This document shows positions 8,663 to 18,195 of a stretch of DNA of 64,000 nucleotides, one piece after another. The notes under the pieces are model-generated. The model saw nothing but the letters and a program-made list of their open reading frames with translations. It was not told the origin of the DNA and did not search any database. The stretch comes from Brevundimonas mediterranea. GTDB taxonomy: Bacteria > Pseudomonadota > Alphaproteobacteria > Caulobacterales > Caulobacteraceae. Numbering within the stretch: the stretch's first letter is position 1; the number at the start of each line of letters is the position of its first letter. A program made the translations under genes and the position numbers. Location: the NCBI RefSeq assembly GCF_014196125.1, contig NZ_JACIDA010000001.1, forward strand, positions 124,001 to 188,000. The letters run 5' to 3'.

Positions 8663-8706
8663 GCCTATGTCATATCATAAAAATATAAATTGAAAAGGAG
8701 GCCGTC
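8663..8706. promoter_or_regulatory. AT-rich divergent promoter region with a strong SD for the 8707 gene
   Basis: This 44-base spacer is far more AT-rich than its surroundings (CATATCATAAAAATATAAAT). It ends with AAAAGGAGG, an excellent ribosome-binding site 5 bases before the TTG start at 8707. It is the obvious operator and promoter position for the ArsR regulator, inferred from location only. Confidence 0.5.
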
Positions 8707-9054
8707 TTGGCCAAGGACTATGCGGCGCTGACACGCGACATCTCGACCTACATCGGCGAACTGCGCCGGCTGCAGCCAGGGCCGATGCAGGCCTTTTCGG
8801 AACTGGCGAAGACGGCGACGGCCGAGGGGGCGCTGGACAAGAAGACCAAGGAACTGATCGCCCTGTCCATCGGGGTGACGCAGCGGTGCGACGGCTGCAT
8901 CGGCTTCCACGCCAAGGCGCTGAAGGATCTGGGAGCCACGCGCGACGAGATCGCCGAGGCCATGGCGATGTGCGTCTATATGGGCGGCGGGCCGGCCCTG
9001 ATGTACGCGGCCGACGCCCTGAGGGCGTTCGACCAGTATTCCGAAGCGGCCTAG
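8707..9054 (+). CDS. Carboxymuconolactone decarboxylase / AhpD-like protein
   Basis: The 115-residue all-helical protein carries Cys61-x-x-Cys64 and His68 (RCDGCIGFHAK), the catalytic triad region of AhpD-like alkylhydroperoxidase and CMD proteins. The start is TTG at 8707, supported by the perfectly placed AGGAGG upstream. AhpD-like proteins recycle peroxiredoxins or handle peroxides. The divergent ArsR regulator suggests stress-induced expression. The stop overlaps the convergent rhodanese gene by 4 bases. Confidence 0.85.
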   Translation: MAKDYAALTRDISTYIGELRRLQPGPMQAFSELAKTATAEGALDKKTKELIALSIGVTQRCDGCIGFHAKALKDLGATRDEIAEAMAMCVYMGGGPALMYAADALRAFDQYSEAA

Positions 9055-9380
9055 GCCTCGACGATCGGCAGACCGGCGGCGCGCCAATCCTGGATGCCGC
9101 CGGTCAGGTTGAACAGGGGCTGGCCCTCGGGGCCGGTCGGGCCGACGAAGGCGCAGACCTGGTGACTGCGGCCGCCGCGCAGGCACATGACGATGATCCG
9201 GCGATCCGCCGGGAGGTCCAGCGCCTCCCAGGCGGCGGGCATGGCGCTGAGGGGGGCCAGAATCGCGCCGTCGATGCGGGCGGCGGCGAACTCGTCCGCC
9301 TCACGCACGTCGATCAGAACGGCCTCGCCCGCGCGCAGCCAGGCGGCGGCCGTTTCGACATCGACCGTGGCGACGGTCAT
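9051..9380 (-). CDS. Single-domain rhodanese (sulfurtransferase)
   Basis: The 109-residue rhodanese domain begins TVDVETAAAWLRAGEAVLID and has the active-site loop CLRGGRS with Cys66 as the persulfide-forming residue. Such proteins move sulfur from thiosulfate or persulfides to acceptors such as cyanide or thiols. The start overlaps the stop of the TerC gene (ATGA), so the two are translationally coupled. It meets the AhpD-like gene tail to tail. Confidence 0.85.
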   Translation of the reverse strand: MTVATVDVETAAAWLRAGEAVLIDVREADEFAAARIDGAILAPLSAMPAAWEALDLPADRRIIVMCLRGGRSHQVCAFVGPTGPEGQPLFNLTGGIQDWRAAGLPIVEA

Positions 9381-10198
9381 GCCGGGGGCGCCGGCGCCGG
9401 CGCGGCGGGTTCGGCCGGGGCCGGGGTCGGGCTGGTCTCGGTGCGCTTGTGGCCCAGGTGTTTGGCGGCTTCCTCGGGACTGATCTCGATGAAGGCCGGG
9501 GCGGAGGCGTTGAACTCATCCATATGACCGGTGCGGACCACCACCTGACGGGCGCCGTCCCAGATCATGTGGAGGGCGACATACAGGACCACGACAAGGC
9601 CGATATAGCCGATCCAGCGGTAGCGGTGCAGCAGCTTGGCGATGAAGGTGGCGGCGACGCCCATCAGGGCGATCGACAGGATCAGGCCGAAGACCATGAT
9701 CCAGGGATGATCGTGGGCGGCGCCGGCGACGGCCAGCACATTGTCCAGCGACATGGTGATGTCGGCGACCATGATCTGCAGCAGGGCGGCGCCGAACGAC
9801 TTGCGCTTGAGCCCCAGTTCTTCGGGCGAGGGGCCGGTGCCGTGCTCGATGCTCATGGCGAGCTCGAGCTCCTTCTCCGCCTCGGCCTGGTCGTGGGTGC
9901 GCTGCTCCTGCAGTTCTCGCCACATCTTCCAGCAGACCCACAGCAGCAGCAGACCGCCGGCCAGCAGCAGGCCGACCAGGGCCAGAAGCTGGACCGTGAT
10001 CAGGGCGAAGCCGATGCGCATGACGACGGCGGCGGCCAGGCCGATCAGAATGGCCTTCTTGCGCTGATCCTGAGGCAGGGCGGCGGCGGCCAGGCCCACG
10101 GCGACGGCGTTGTCGCCGGCGAGGACCAGGTCCATCAGCAGGACCTGGCCCAGCGCCGTGGCCTGGCTGGCGAGTTCGGGAGACGAGAGAAATTCCAT
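9377..10198 (-). CDS. TerC family integral membrane protein
   Basis: The 273-residue protein shows the TerC signature LVLAGDNAVAVGLAAAALP near residues 25-43 and the repeat LQIMVADITMSLDNVLAVAG near residue 140, each with the conserved Asp-Asn in a membrane helix. TerC/YjbE/Alx proteins are implicated in manganese export and metalation of exoenzymes. A Pro/Ala-rich cytoplasmic tail of about 25 residues ends the protein. The rhodanese follows with a 4-base overlap. Confidence 0.85.
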   Translation of the reverse strand: MEFLSSPELASQATALGQVLLMDLVLAGDNAVAVGLAAAALPQDQRKKAILIGLAAAVVMRIGFALITVQLLALVGLLLAGGLLLLWVCWKMWRELQEQRTHDQAEAEKELELAMSIEHGTGPSPEELGLKRKSFGAALLQIMVADITMSLDNVLAVAGAAHDHPWIMVFGLILSIALMGVAATFIAKLLHRYRWIGYIGLVVVLYVALHMIWDGARQVVVRTGHMDEFNASAPAFIEISPEEAAKHLGHKRTETSPTPAPAEPAAPAPAPPA

Positions 10199-10229
10199 GT
10201 CCGCTCCTTAACGCCGGTCCGGCCGTCTG

Positions 10230-11114
10230 TCAGCCGCGTTGCGCGCGCGTCGCCTCATAAAGCGCGACGGCGGCCGCATTGGAGACGTTCAGGCTCTCGA
10301 ATCCGCCGGGCATGGGGATCTTGGCCAGGACATCGCAGTGTTCGGCCACCAGGCGGCGGATGCCGTCGCCTTCGGAGCCCATGACCAGAACGGTCGGCTG
10401 GCGGTCCAGCGCCTCTTCCAGCGTCTGTTCGCCGGCGCCGTCCAGGCCGACGGCGCGCCAGCCCAGATCGGCCAGTCGCTCCAGGGCGCGCGACAGATTG
10501 GTCACGCGCGCATGGGGCAGGCGTTCGGTCGCGCCGACCGCCGCCTTGGCCAGGGCGCCGGCCAGGGCGGGGGCGTGGCGGTCCTGGACGACGATGCCCC
10601 GCGCGCCGAAGGCCAGGGCCGATCGGAAGATGGCGCCCACGTTCTGGGGATCCGTCAGCTGGTCCAGCATGACGATGACGCCCTGGGCTGGTTCGGCCAG
10701 CTCTTCCAGCGAAACGCCCTCCAGCGGCTGAACCTTGAAGGCCAGGCCCTGGTGGACGGCGCCGGCAGGCAGCATCCGGGTCAGGGCCTGAACCTCGACG
10801 ACCTCGATCTTGTGGCCGTGGGCCAGCTGGCCCTGTTCGATCTCGGCGGCGCGCTCGGCCGTGGCCAGCAACCGGCCCATGCCGCGACGCGCGGGATTCG
10901 CCAGCGCGGCCAGGACCGGATGACGGCCCCAGAGAAAATTATCGGCGTCGGACTTGCTCCGGTCCGCCGAACGAGGCGCGCGAGGGGGCTCCTCGCGGCT
11001 GGAAAAGCCTTGTGCGACGGGCTTTTGGCCCTTTTCGCGCGGGCCGGAAGACCGGTTTCCGAAGACCGGTTTTTTACCGCTTTTACGGTCGTTGCGTTCT
11101 GTTTTCGACGACAC
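10230..11114 (-). CDS. rlmB: 23S rRNA (guanosine-2'-O)-methyltransferase, RlmB/TrmH family
   Basis: The protein is 294 residues from a GTG at 11114 preceded by GGAGG about 10 bases upstream. A basic N-terminal tail precedes the L30e-like substrate-binding domain (FLWGRHPVLAALANP near residue 60). The SPOUT methyltransferase core follows with LDQLTDPQNVGAIFRSA, VMGSEGDGIRRLV and PMPGGFESLNVSNAAAVALY, which form the knotted SAM site. RlmB methylates G2251 in the peptidyl-transferase P-loop. The basic tail is longer than in E. coli. Confidence 0.85.
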   Translation of the reverse strand: MSSKTERNDRKSGKKPVFGNRSSGPREKGQKPVAQGFSSREEPPRAPRSADRSKSDADNFLWGRHPVLAALANPARRGMGRLLATAERAAEIEQGQLAHGHKIEVVEVQALTRMLPAGAVHQGLAFKVQPLEGVSLEELAEPAQGVIVMLDQLTDPQNVGAIFRSALAFGARGIVVQDRHAPALAGALAKAAVGATERLPHARVTNLSRALERLADLGWRAVGLDGAGEQTLEEALDRQPTVLVMGSEGDGIRRLVAEHCDVLAKIPMPGGFESLNVSNAAAVALYEATRAQRG

Positions 11115-11262
11115 TATAAGACGCCCTCCGATTTGGAGCCCCAAGGGCTTTCGGGTCTGGGCGCCCCCTCTATCCTAGAGGAGGCGACAAGCCGAAGGCT
11201 TTTGTTTCGTCCCGCTTGATTAAGGGCGGAACGAGGGGTCCATCGGTTCGACAAGGCGCGCT

Positions 11263-11346
11263 GGGGGAATGTCCCGAGTGGCAAAGGGGGGGGACTGTAA
11301 ATCCCCTGCGTAAGCTTCGAAGGTTCGAGTCCTTCTTCCCCCACCA
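11263..11346 (+). tRNA. tRNA-Tyr (anticodon GTA)
   Basis: The acceptor stem GGGGGAA (11263-11269) pairs with TTCCCCC (11336-11342), followed by A and an encoded CCA. The anticodon loop CTGTAAA carries GTA at 11297-11299. A long variable arm typical of bacterial tRNA-Tyr follows, then the T loop GGTTCGAGTCC. It is 80 bases upstream of tRNA-Gly and close to tuf, a common bacterial arrangement. Confidence 0.95.
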
Positions 11347-11427
11347 CGCGCCTTGACGGATACGATGGATCAGGACGACGGAGAGGAACCGGCTGCGGCG
11401 TTCCCAAAGAACTTCCGCAGTCTCCGC

Positions 11428-11501
11428 GCGGGTATAGCACAATGGTAGTGCAGCAGCCTTCCAAGCTGAGGATGTCGGTTCGATCCCGTCTACCCGCTCC
11501 A
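11428..11501 (+). tRNA. tRNA-Gly (anticodon TCC)
   Basis: The acceptor stem GCGGGTA (11428-11434) pairs with TACCCGC (11491-11497), followed by discriminator T and encoded CCA. The anticodon loop CTTCCAA has TCC at 11460-11462, and the T loop reads GGTTCGATCCC. It is 52 bases before the tuf start and may be cotranscribed with it. Confidence 0.95.
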
Positions 11502-11553
11502 GGTTTTTTGATCAGCATCGCGCCCCTCAACCCGGGCCATCAGGAGTTTGGCC

Positions 11554-12744
<1,191 letters not shown>

Positions 12745-12772
12745 TCGATAGTCTGACCTAGTCGCGTAACAG

Positions 12773-12804
12773 AACGGCCCTCGGAGCGATCCGGGGGCCG
12801 TTTT
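12773..12804 (+). terminator. Rho-independent terminator after tuf
   Basis: AACGGCCC pairs with GGGCCGTT around a GC-rich loop and is followed by TTTT. It lies 29 bases after the tuf stop. Confidence 0.85.
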
Positions 12805-12850
12805 GCTGTCTGGATTGGGGCAGGCGGCTTCGACCGGACCGGCGCGCGAA

Positions 12851-13510
12851 TCAGGACGCCGGCTGGTCCTTCGCCCCGTACCGCATCCGACTCAGGGCGT
12901 CGGTCACCTTGCGGAACGGCGCCTCGAAATCTTTCCCGGCCTTCCATTTCTCGAAGGCCATGACGTTTTCGATTCGGCGCGCGACGAAGGCCTCGGCCGG
13001 CTCGCGACCGTCGAACCAGCGCATCGTCAGGGCCGGGATCAGGATGCCCGACAGGATGGTGCGCTTGGAATAGTGGTTCCAGTCGGTGGTCTCGTCGCCG
13101 GCCCAGCGCCACAGGTGGTCCGCGCTCTCCCAGGCCAGTTTCAGCCCCAGGTCTGCGTTGGTCGGCAAGGCCAGGAAGGCGGCGCAGCGACGGGTCGCCT
13201 CCAGGTCGGCGGCGCCGGCCTCCATCCGCTCGGACACGGCGCGGGCGATTCTGTCGCGAATCTTCAAGGACTTGGCGTCGATTACGGCCAGGGCCTCAAG
13301 CGCACGGGCGTCATGGCGGCGCGAGAGCAGGGCGGCCAGATCGCGCGCGCCATTGGGCAGAAGCAGTTCCTCGTCGCCGCGCGACAGGCCGCAGGCCTCG
13401 CAGGCTTCCCGCACCAGACGGGCGTTCCAGCCCAGGGCGGGCGCGCGCGAGACGGCCGCATCCAGCACGGTCTGTTCGGTCCGGTCGGCCCAATCGTCGT
13501 TCTGTGTCAT
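12851..13510 (-). CDS. COQ9 family protein (rpsU-divergent, ubiquinone biosynthesis)
   Basis: The protein is 219 residues from ATG 13510. It has a TetR-like helical N-terminus ([14 protein letters not shown]) and the C-terminal COQ9 signature [27 protein letters not shown] (positions about 125-151), followed by [15 protein letters not shown]. In mitochondria COQ9 binds lipids and assists COQ7. In alphaproteobacteria the gene is typically divergent from rpsU, exactly as here. A role in ubiquinone synthesis is inferred from the family. Confidence 0.88.
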   Translation of the reverse strand: MTQNDDWADRTEQTVLDAAVSRAPALGWNARLVREACEACGLSRGDEELLLPNGARDLAALLSRRHDARALEALAVIDAKSLKIRDRIARAVSERMEAGAADLEATRRCAAFLALPTNADLGLKLAWESADHLWRWAGDETTDWNHYSKRTILSGILIPALTMRWFDGREPAEAFVARRIENVMAFEKWKAGKDFEAPFRKVTDALSRMRYGAKDQPAS

Positions 13511-13697
13511 GGGTGGATCATACGCCCGTCTCATCGGGCTTTCGAGCCTCGAAGAATGGTTGCGACGAACTGGACAGAATGGGGCGGCTCGTGTATCAGC
13601 GCGCCTTCATCCGGGAGCCCGACTTTCGGAAGACAATTTTATTTTGTTCGCCCGTCTCCCTCACAGGACGCGGCGGGCGGCCAAAGGAGAGTTCAAC

Positions 13698-13958
13698 CTG
13701 GTACAGATTTTCGTTCGCGATAATAACGTCGATCAAGCGCTGAAAGCCCTCAAGAAGAAGATGCAACGCGAAGGCAGCTTCCGTGAAATGAAGCGCCACG
13801 TGCATTACGAAAAGCCGTCGGAAAAGCGCGCCCGTCAAAAGGCCGAAGCTGTCCGCCGCGCTCGTAAGCTGGCCCGCAAGCGCGCTCAGCGCGAAGGCCT
13901 GCTGCCCCCGCCGAAGCCGCGGGTTCCCGGCCCCGGCGCCGCTGGCGGCAGCCGCTAA
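13698..13958 (+). CDS. rpsU: 30S ribosomal protein S21 (apparent CTG start)
   Basis: The protein has 86 residues reading (M)[19 protein letters not shown] onward, with a basic C-terminus. S21 proteins of this clade begin with Val-Gln-Ile directly after Met, and the codon in that place is CTG at 13698. AAAGGAGA lies 7 bases upstream, the right distance for that codon. No ATG, GTG or TTG fits in frame near it; the next in-frame ATG would cut off about 20 conserved residues. S21 binds the 30S platform and assists initiation. A terminator follows at 13985. Confidence 0.9.
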   Translation: MVQIFVRDNNVDQALKALKKKMQREGSFREMKRHVHYEKPSEKRARQKAEAVRRARKLARKRAQREGLLPPPKPRVPGPGAAGGSR

Positions 13959-13984
13959 GGCTCAGGCTCAGGCCAAAAGATTCG

Positions 13985-14015
13985 AGGCCGCCTCCGCAAG
14001 GAGGCGGCCTTTTTC
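13985..14015 (+). terminator. Rho-independent terminator after rpsU
   Basis: AGGCCGCCTCC and GGAGGCGGCCT form an 11-bp perfect stem with a GCAA tetraloop and a following TTTT run. Confidence 0.92.
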
Positions 14016-14059
14016 TTTGCCTCGTCCCTGCAAAGCGGGGACGAGGCCGCGTGGCGTGC

Positions 14060-15418
14060 TCAGCCCCGGCCGGTGATGGCTCGGCCGAAGCTCTTCCAGC
14101 TCAGTTTGACGTCCGACAGGGCGCCGGCCCGGAAGGCGCGGCCGGCGATCCAGACCATCAGGGCGGCGGTGGCGAACATGCCGATCAGGGTCAGGACGAT
14201 CTCGACCAGAGGCGGATCGCTGGGCGCGCGGGCGCTCATCAGGAAGGGGGTGAAGAAGGGAATCCACGACAGGACCTTGACCACCGGCGCGTCGGGACTG
14301 GTCAGGGCCATCTGCATGACCAGCATGGGCACGACCAGGATCATCATGATCGGTCCCATCAGGGTCTGGGCGTCGCGCGGCGTCTCGCAGAAGGCGCCGA
14401 TGGCCGCGAACAGGACCGCGTACATCAGATAGCCGCCGACCATATAGGCGATGAAATAGAAGACCAGGCCGTCGTGCATAAGCACCTGTCCGACCGTCGC
14501 CGCCGTCTGGGGCGAGGCGGACACCAGGCCGAACGTTCCGATCCCGCCCCAGACCACCAGCACGCTGAGGGTCAGCATCGCCACGCCCAGCACCTTGCCG
14601 GTCAGGATTTCGGTCGCCGAGGCCGACGACAGCAGGACCTCCAGGATCTTGTTCGACTTCTCCTCCATCACGCTGTTCAGCAGGATGGAGGCCCCGGTGA
14701 TGACCAGGGACCATAGCAGGAAGCCGGCGGCCAGGCCGATGAAGGAGGGGATGCGGTCGCGCATCGAGACCTCGCCCCCGCTGGCGGCGTTGGGCGAGAA
14801 GGCCTTCACCTCGGGGCGGAAGCTCTGCACCTCCTGGGCCACGGCCGGGGCGACCCCGGCGGCGGTCAGCAGTTCGGTGCGGCGGGCGTCGCGTAGGGCG
14901 CCGCGAATGAAGCCGGAGACGTCGTTGTCATTGGCGCGGCCGGTCCAGACCTGGGCGGCGGGCTTGCCGTCGACGCGGCTCAGGAAGACGACCGCGTCCA
15001 GGCGGCGGTCCTTCGGCGTCTCCTTGTCCAGGGCCGTCTTGATGGCGGCGTCGCGGGCCGGGCCGGTCGCCTCGGCGATGGCGGGCGGCGGGGCGACCAG
15101 GCGGATCTTGGGACCGCTGATGGAGGCGACGGCGCGGCCGGCGCCGGCCTGTCCCTTTTCGGCGGCTTCGCGCAGCCGTTCGGTCTGGCGGTCCAGATCG
15201 GACTGGAGCGAGGCGCGCACAGCGGTGGCCAGGCCGGTGGCGGCCGGACCTTCCTCGATCACGGCCACGACCTTGATCGGTTCGGCCGAGCGGATCAGCA
15301 GGGGAATGCCGCCCCCCAGGACGGCGAACAGCGGGAAGGCCAGCAGCGACAGCCAGAAACCGACGGTCTTGGCATAGGCGACATATTCGCGCCGGGCGAT
15401 CAGCAGGGTGCGTTTCAT
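14060..15418 (-). CDS. ABC-2 type transporter permease (NatB-like)
   Basis: The 452-residue protein has one N-terminal helix (FWLSLLAFPLFAVLGGGIPLL), a long soluble region of about 170 residues, then five or six helices from residue 235 on (GLAAGFLLWSLVITGASILL onward). The element MEEKSNKILEVLLSSASATEIL marks NatB/ABC-2 permeases. Its start overlaps the stop of the ATPase gene (ATGA), so the two form one exporter. The substrate is unknown; NatAB homologues export Na+ or drugs. Confidence 0.85.
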   Translation of the reverse strand: MKRTLLIARREYVAYAKTVGFWLSLLAFPLFAVLGGGIPLLIRSAEPIKVVAVIEEGPAATGLATAVRASLQSDLDRQTERLREAAEKGQAGAGRAVASISGPKIRLVAPPPAIAEATGPARDAAIKTALDKETPKDRRLDAVVFLSRVDGKPAAQVWTGRANDNDVSGFIRGALRDARRTELLTAAGVAPAVAQEVQSFRPEVKAFSPNAASGGEVSMRDRIPSFIGLAAGFLLWSLVITGASILLNSVMEEKSNKILEVLLSSASATEILTGKVLGVAMLTLSVLVVWGGIGTFGLVSASPQTAATVGQVLMHDGLVFYFIAYMVGGYLMYAVLFAAIGAFCETPRDAQTLMGPIMMILVVPMLVMQMALTSPDAPVVKVLSWIPFFTPFLMSARAPSDPPLVEIVLTLIGMFATAALMVWIAGRAFRAGALSDVKLSWKSFGRAITGRG

Positions 15419-16365
15419 TGGGCCGTCTCCGAAGGGGTGACGGCTTGATCGGGATGGTCGCCGGTCAGGCCGATAAAGGCGTCGTGCAGCGTGGGCTCCT
15501 TCAGGGCGAAGCCGCGCACGTCCAGCCCGTTCAGGAAGGCCGCCTTCAGCGTCTCCTGGCCGCCCGCGCCGGGCGCCAGGGCGATCTTCAGCCGCCGCAC
15601 CCCATCCTGATCGGACAGGGTCTCGACCCCCGCCACGCCGGGCAGGGCCGCCGCAGCCTCGGGCGTGATGGCGCCGTTCAGATCAAGGAAACGCGGCGAG
15701 GTGGCCTTGGCCTCGTCTACCGAGCCCTCGAACGCCTTCTTGCCCCGGGCCAGCAGCACGACCTTGTCGCACAGCCGTTCGGCGTGTTGCATCACATGGG
15801 TGGAGAACAGGACGGTGGCCCCGTCCGCCGCCAGCCCCCGGATCATCTCTTCCAGCCCCTGCTGGTTCATCGGATCCAGGCCGGAGAAAGGCTCGTCCAG
15901 AATGACGAACTCGGGCTTGTGGACCACGGCCGCGATCAACTGGACCTTCTGGGCCATCCCCTTGGACAGCTCCTTCATCTTCTTCTTCTGCGCCGCGCCC
16001 AGGCCCTGCTGCTCCAGCAGCAGTTTCGCGCGCTTCTTGCCCTCGTTCATCGGCAGGCCCTTCAGGGCGCCGAAGAAGGCGATGGCCTCGACCGGGGTCA
16101 TCTTCTTGTAGAGGCCGCGCTCCTCTGGCAGGAAGCCGATCCGATCCCGCACCGAACGCCCGTTGGGCGCGCCCAGAATATCGATCCGCCCCGCGCTCGC
16201 TTCCTGCAGCCCCAGGATCATCCGCAGGGTCGAGGTCTTGCCCGCCCCGTTCGGGCCCAGAAAGCCGCAGATCGACCCCTTGGGCACCTGGAAGCTCAGA
16301 TCGCGCACGGCGTCGAACCCGCCGTACCGCTTGCTTACGCTTTCCAGCGTCAACGCCGCCGTCAT
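15415..16365 (-). CDS. ABC transporter ATP-binding protein (NatA-like)
   Basis: The 316-residue protein has Walker A GPNGAGKT near residue 38, a signature LSKGMAQKVQL near residue 133, Walker B FVILDEPFSGLDP near residue 153 and the switch STHVMQ. The C-terminal 100 residues form the DUF4162-like domain common in ABC-2 exporters. It is the first gene of the two-gene exporter with the permease at 14060. Confidence 0.9.
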   Translation of the reverse strand: MTAALTLESVSKRYGGFDAVRDLSFQVPKGSICGFLGPNGAGKTSTLRMILGLQEASAGRIDILGAPNGRSVRDRIGFLPEERGLYKKMTPVEAIAFFGALKGLPMNEGKKRAKLLLEQQGLGAAQKKKMKELSKGMAQKVQLIAAVVHKPEFVILDEPFSGLDPMNQQGLEEMIRGLAADGATVLFSTHVMQHAERLCDKVVLLARGKKAFEGSVDEAKATSPRFLDLNGAITPEAAAALPGVAGVETLSDQDGVRRLKIALAPGAGGQETLKAAFLNGLDVRGFALKEPTLHDAFIGLTGDHPDQAVTPSETAQ

Positions 16366-16466
16366 CTTGTCTCCCCCACAGTTGCAGTCAGCCTAGCAAG
16401 AGCCAGGGCGGAGAGGCCAGCGGCAATCGAGAGTGGCGTCCGGCTCTGGAAACAGGCCGGTTTCGA

Positions 16467-17102
16467 TCAGGCCTTGGCCTTCACCGCGACGTCGAAATGT
16501 CGGCCCATGACCTTGGTCGGGTTCACCTGGCCGCCGTTGCGGCGGACCTCGAAATGAAGGTGGGGACCGGTGGAATAGCCGGTGGAGCCGACAAGGCCGA
16601 TGCGCTGGCCGGGCGTGACCGCGTCGCCGCTGGCCACGTCGATACGGCTGAGATGGCCATAGACGGTGCTGAGGCCGTTGGGGTGGCGGACCTCGATGAA
16701 ATTGCCGTAGCCGCCGGCGTCATAGCCGGTGCGAACGACCCGGCCCTCGGCGGCGGTGAAGACGGTCGTGCCTTTAGGGGCGGCGATGTCCACGCCCTTG
16801 TGCGCGCGGGCGCGGGCTTCGATCGCCAGTTTGCGCAGGCCATAGGGCGAGTTGATCGCATAGCCGCGCACCGGGGCCGAGAAGACGATCTGGCGCATCA
16901 CCGGACCGGGGGCCTCGACCTGGGCCTTGACCGGCGGGGCCACGGGAGCGGCGGCCAGGGCGGGCGGCGGGGTTTCGCGCGTCACGCCGGGGGCGGCGGC
17001 GGCGGCCAGTACGGCCACAGCGGCGAAGGCGACCGTCTGGCCGGAGTGGATCAGAAGGGTCTTGCAGCGCGCCAGGGGCGCGTCGGTCAGCAGGCGTCGC
17101 AT
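16467..17102 (-). CDS. Secreted M23 (LytM) family metallopeptidase
   Basis: The protein has 211 residues. A hydrophobic signal or anchor segment (TVAFAAVAVLAAAAAP) is followed by a Pro/Ala linker and a LytM domain. The zinc site is complete: HKGVDIA (HxxxD) and HLHFEV (HxH), with the intervening GYGNFIEVRHPNG and YGHLS. Such enzymes cut peptidoglycan cross-links or activate amidases. A 101-base spacer separates it from the ABC exporter operon. Confidence 0.88.
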   Translation of the reverse strand: MRRLLTDAPLARCKTLLIHSGQTVAFAAVAVLAAAAAPGVTRETPPPALAAAPVAPPVKAQVEAPGPVMRQIVFSAPVRGYAINSPYGLRKLAIEARARAHKGVDIAAPKGTTVFTAAEGRVVRTGYDAGGYGNFIEVRHPNGLSTVYGHLSRIDVASGDAVTPGQRIGLVGSTGYSTGPHLHFEVRRNGGQVNPTKVMGRHFDVAVKAKA

Positions 17103-17248
17103 TCGGCGGCGTCTCCAGCGTATTCACGCTCTGGATTTGAAGGCGCGGCGGCGCGGTCTCGCGGCGGCCGTCCCAGGGGAGGCCGGCTTATGCCCGGCGG
17201 CTGGGGCGACTTTTGGGCCGTCGTCTGGCGGCGGATGGTCGCAGAGCG

Positions 17249-17869
17249 TCAGCCCAGGGGACGGCGTGCGATCAGATCGATCAGGGCCGAGCGGCCATGG
17301 TGGCCCGAACCTTCGTGAAGATCGGCGTCATAAGCGTCCAGCGTCTCGATCTCGAAATCCCCGAAGGCCTGGCGCAACAGCTCCGGCGTATAGAGGTAGT
17401 CCACCTGGGGCGGACCGCCGGTGCCGTATTCGATCTGGCGCGGGGTATAGCCGTGCAGCAGGATCAAGCCGCCGGGTTTGACGGCCCTCTTCATGCCCTC
17501 GAAAATCTGGTGTCTGAAATCAGGGTCGGCGAACTGGATGAAGACAGCGACGACGGCGTCATAGGCGGCCTGGGGCCAAGCCCAGTCCTGCAGATCCTGC
17601 ACCCTGAAATCAACCTCCACCCCCGCTTCCCGAGCCAGGCTTCGCGCCTTGTCCTGGCCGGACGGCGAGATGTCGGTCGCCACGACGTCGTGGCCCAGAG
17701 ACGCCAAATACACGGAGTTGCGACCCTCGCCGTCCGCGGGCGCGAGAATCCGGCTGGCCGGTGTCAGAACCTTCGCATGGTCCAGCAGAAAGCGACTGGG
17801 GGCCGTGCCGAACACATAGTCGTCGGTTGCGGCGTAACGCGCGTCCCAGCCGGTGCTTGCAGTCGCCAT
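17249..17869 (-). CDS. Class I SAM-dependent methyltransferase (TehB-like)
   Basis: The protein is 206 residues from ATG 17869, which has GAGGA upstream. Its SAM-binding region is RILAPADGEGRNSVYLASLG (motif I, with Ala-Asp-Gly-Glu-Gly rather than the commoner Gly-x-Gly-x-Gly), then VVATDIS and VQDLQDW. The pattern resembles TehB/thiopurine-type methyltransferases. A Fur-box-like sequence lies at 17885-17903 just upstream, so iron-responsive expression is possible. The substrate is unknown. Confidence 0.75.
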   Translation of the reverse strand: MATASTGWDARYAATDDYVFGTAPSRFLLDHAKVLTPASRILAPADGEGRNSVYLASLGHDVVATDISPSGQDKARSLAREAGVEVDFRVQDLQDWAWPQAAYDAVVAVFIQFADPDFRHQIFEGMKRAVKPGGLILLHGYTPRQIEYGTGGPPQVDYLYTPELLRQAFGDFEIETLDAYDADLHEGSGHHGRSALIDLIARRPLG

Positions 17870-17884
17870 GATCGTCCTCGTTAT

Positions 17885-17903
17885 TTTGCGAGTCGTTATC
17901 AAT
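17885..17903. promoter_or_regulatory. Fur-box-like site upstream of the methyltransferase gene
   Basis: TTTGCGAGTCGTTATCAAT is nearly identical to TTTGCGAGTTCTTATCACT upstream of bfr at 33644. Both resemble the proteobacterial Fur pattern TTGCGAAnnnTTCTCA. It lies 16 bases upstream of the methyltransferase start codon. Confidence 0.4.
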
Positions 17904-17934
17904 CCTCCACGCTCGGCGCAATCCGCCGAACGGG

Positions 17935-18162
17935 TCAGGCGATGATGTCGGGCAGGATCTGGTCCTCGATCTTCACGATCTCGTCCTTGATGGCCAGCTT
18001 CTTGCGCTTCAGCCGGGCGATCATCAGCTGGTCGGGCACGGCGGCCTCGGTCAGGGCCTCGATGGAGGCGGAAAGGTCGGAATGTTCGAGGCGCAGCAGT
18101 TTGACGCGGGCGTGAAGCGCCGCCTCTTCCTCGCTGTATTCCGGAACGTCGTCATTCATCAT
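17935..18162 (-). CDS. DUF465 (YdcH-like) small coiled-coil protein
   Basis: The 75-residue, charge-rich helical protein has the DUF465 pattern LRLEHSDLSASIEALTEA..MIARLKRKKLAIKDEI near its middle. The start is ATG 18162 or the adjacent ATG 18159. The function of this family is unknown. A second DUF465 gene sits at 19393-19566. Confidence 0.8.
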   Translation of the reverse strand: MMNDDVPEYSEEEAALHARVKLLRLEHSDLSASIEALTEAAVPDQLMIARLKRKKLAIKDEIVKIEDQILPDIIA

Positions 18163-18195
18163 GCAATCCCCGAAGCGATTATAGCCACCGGCGTC

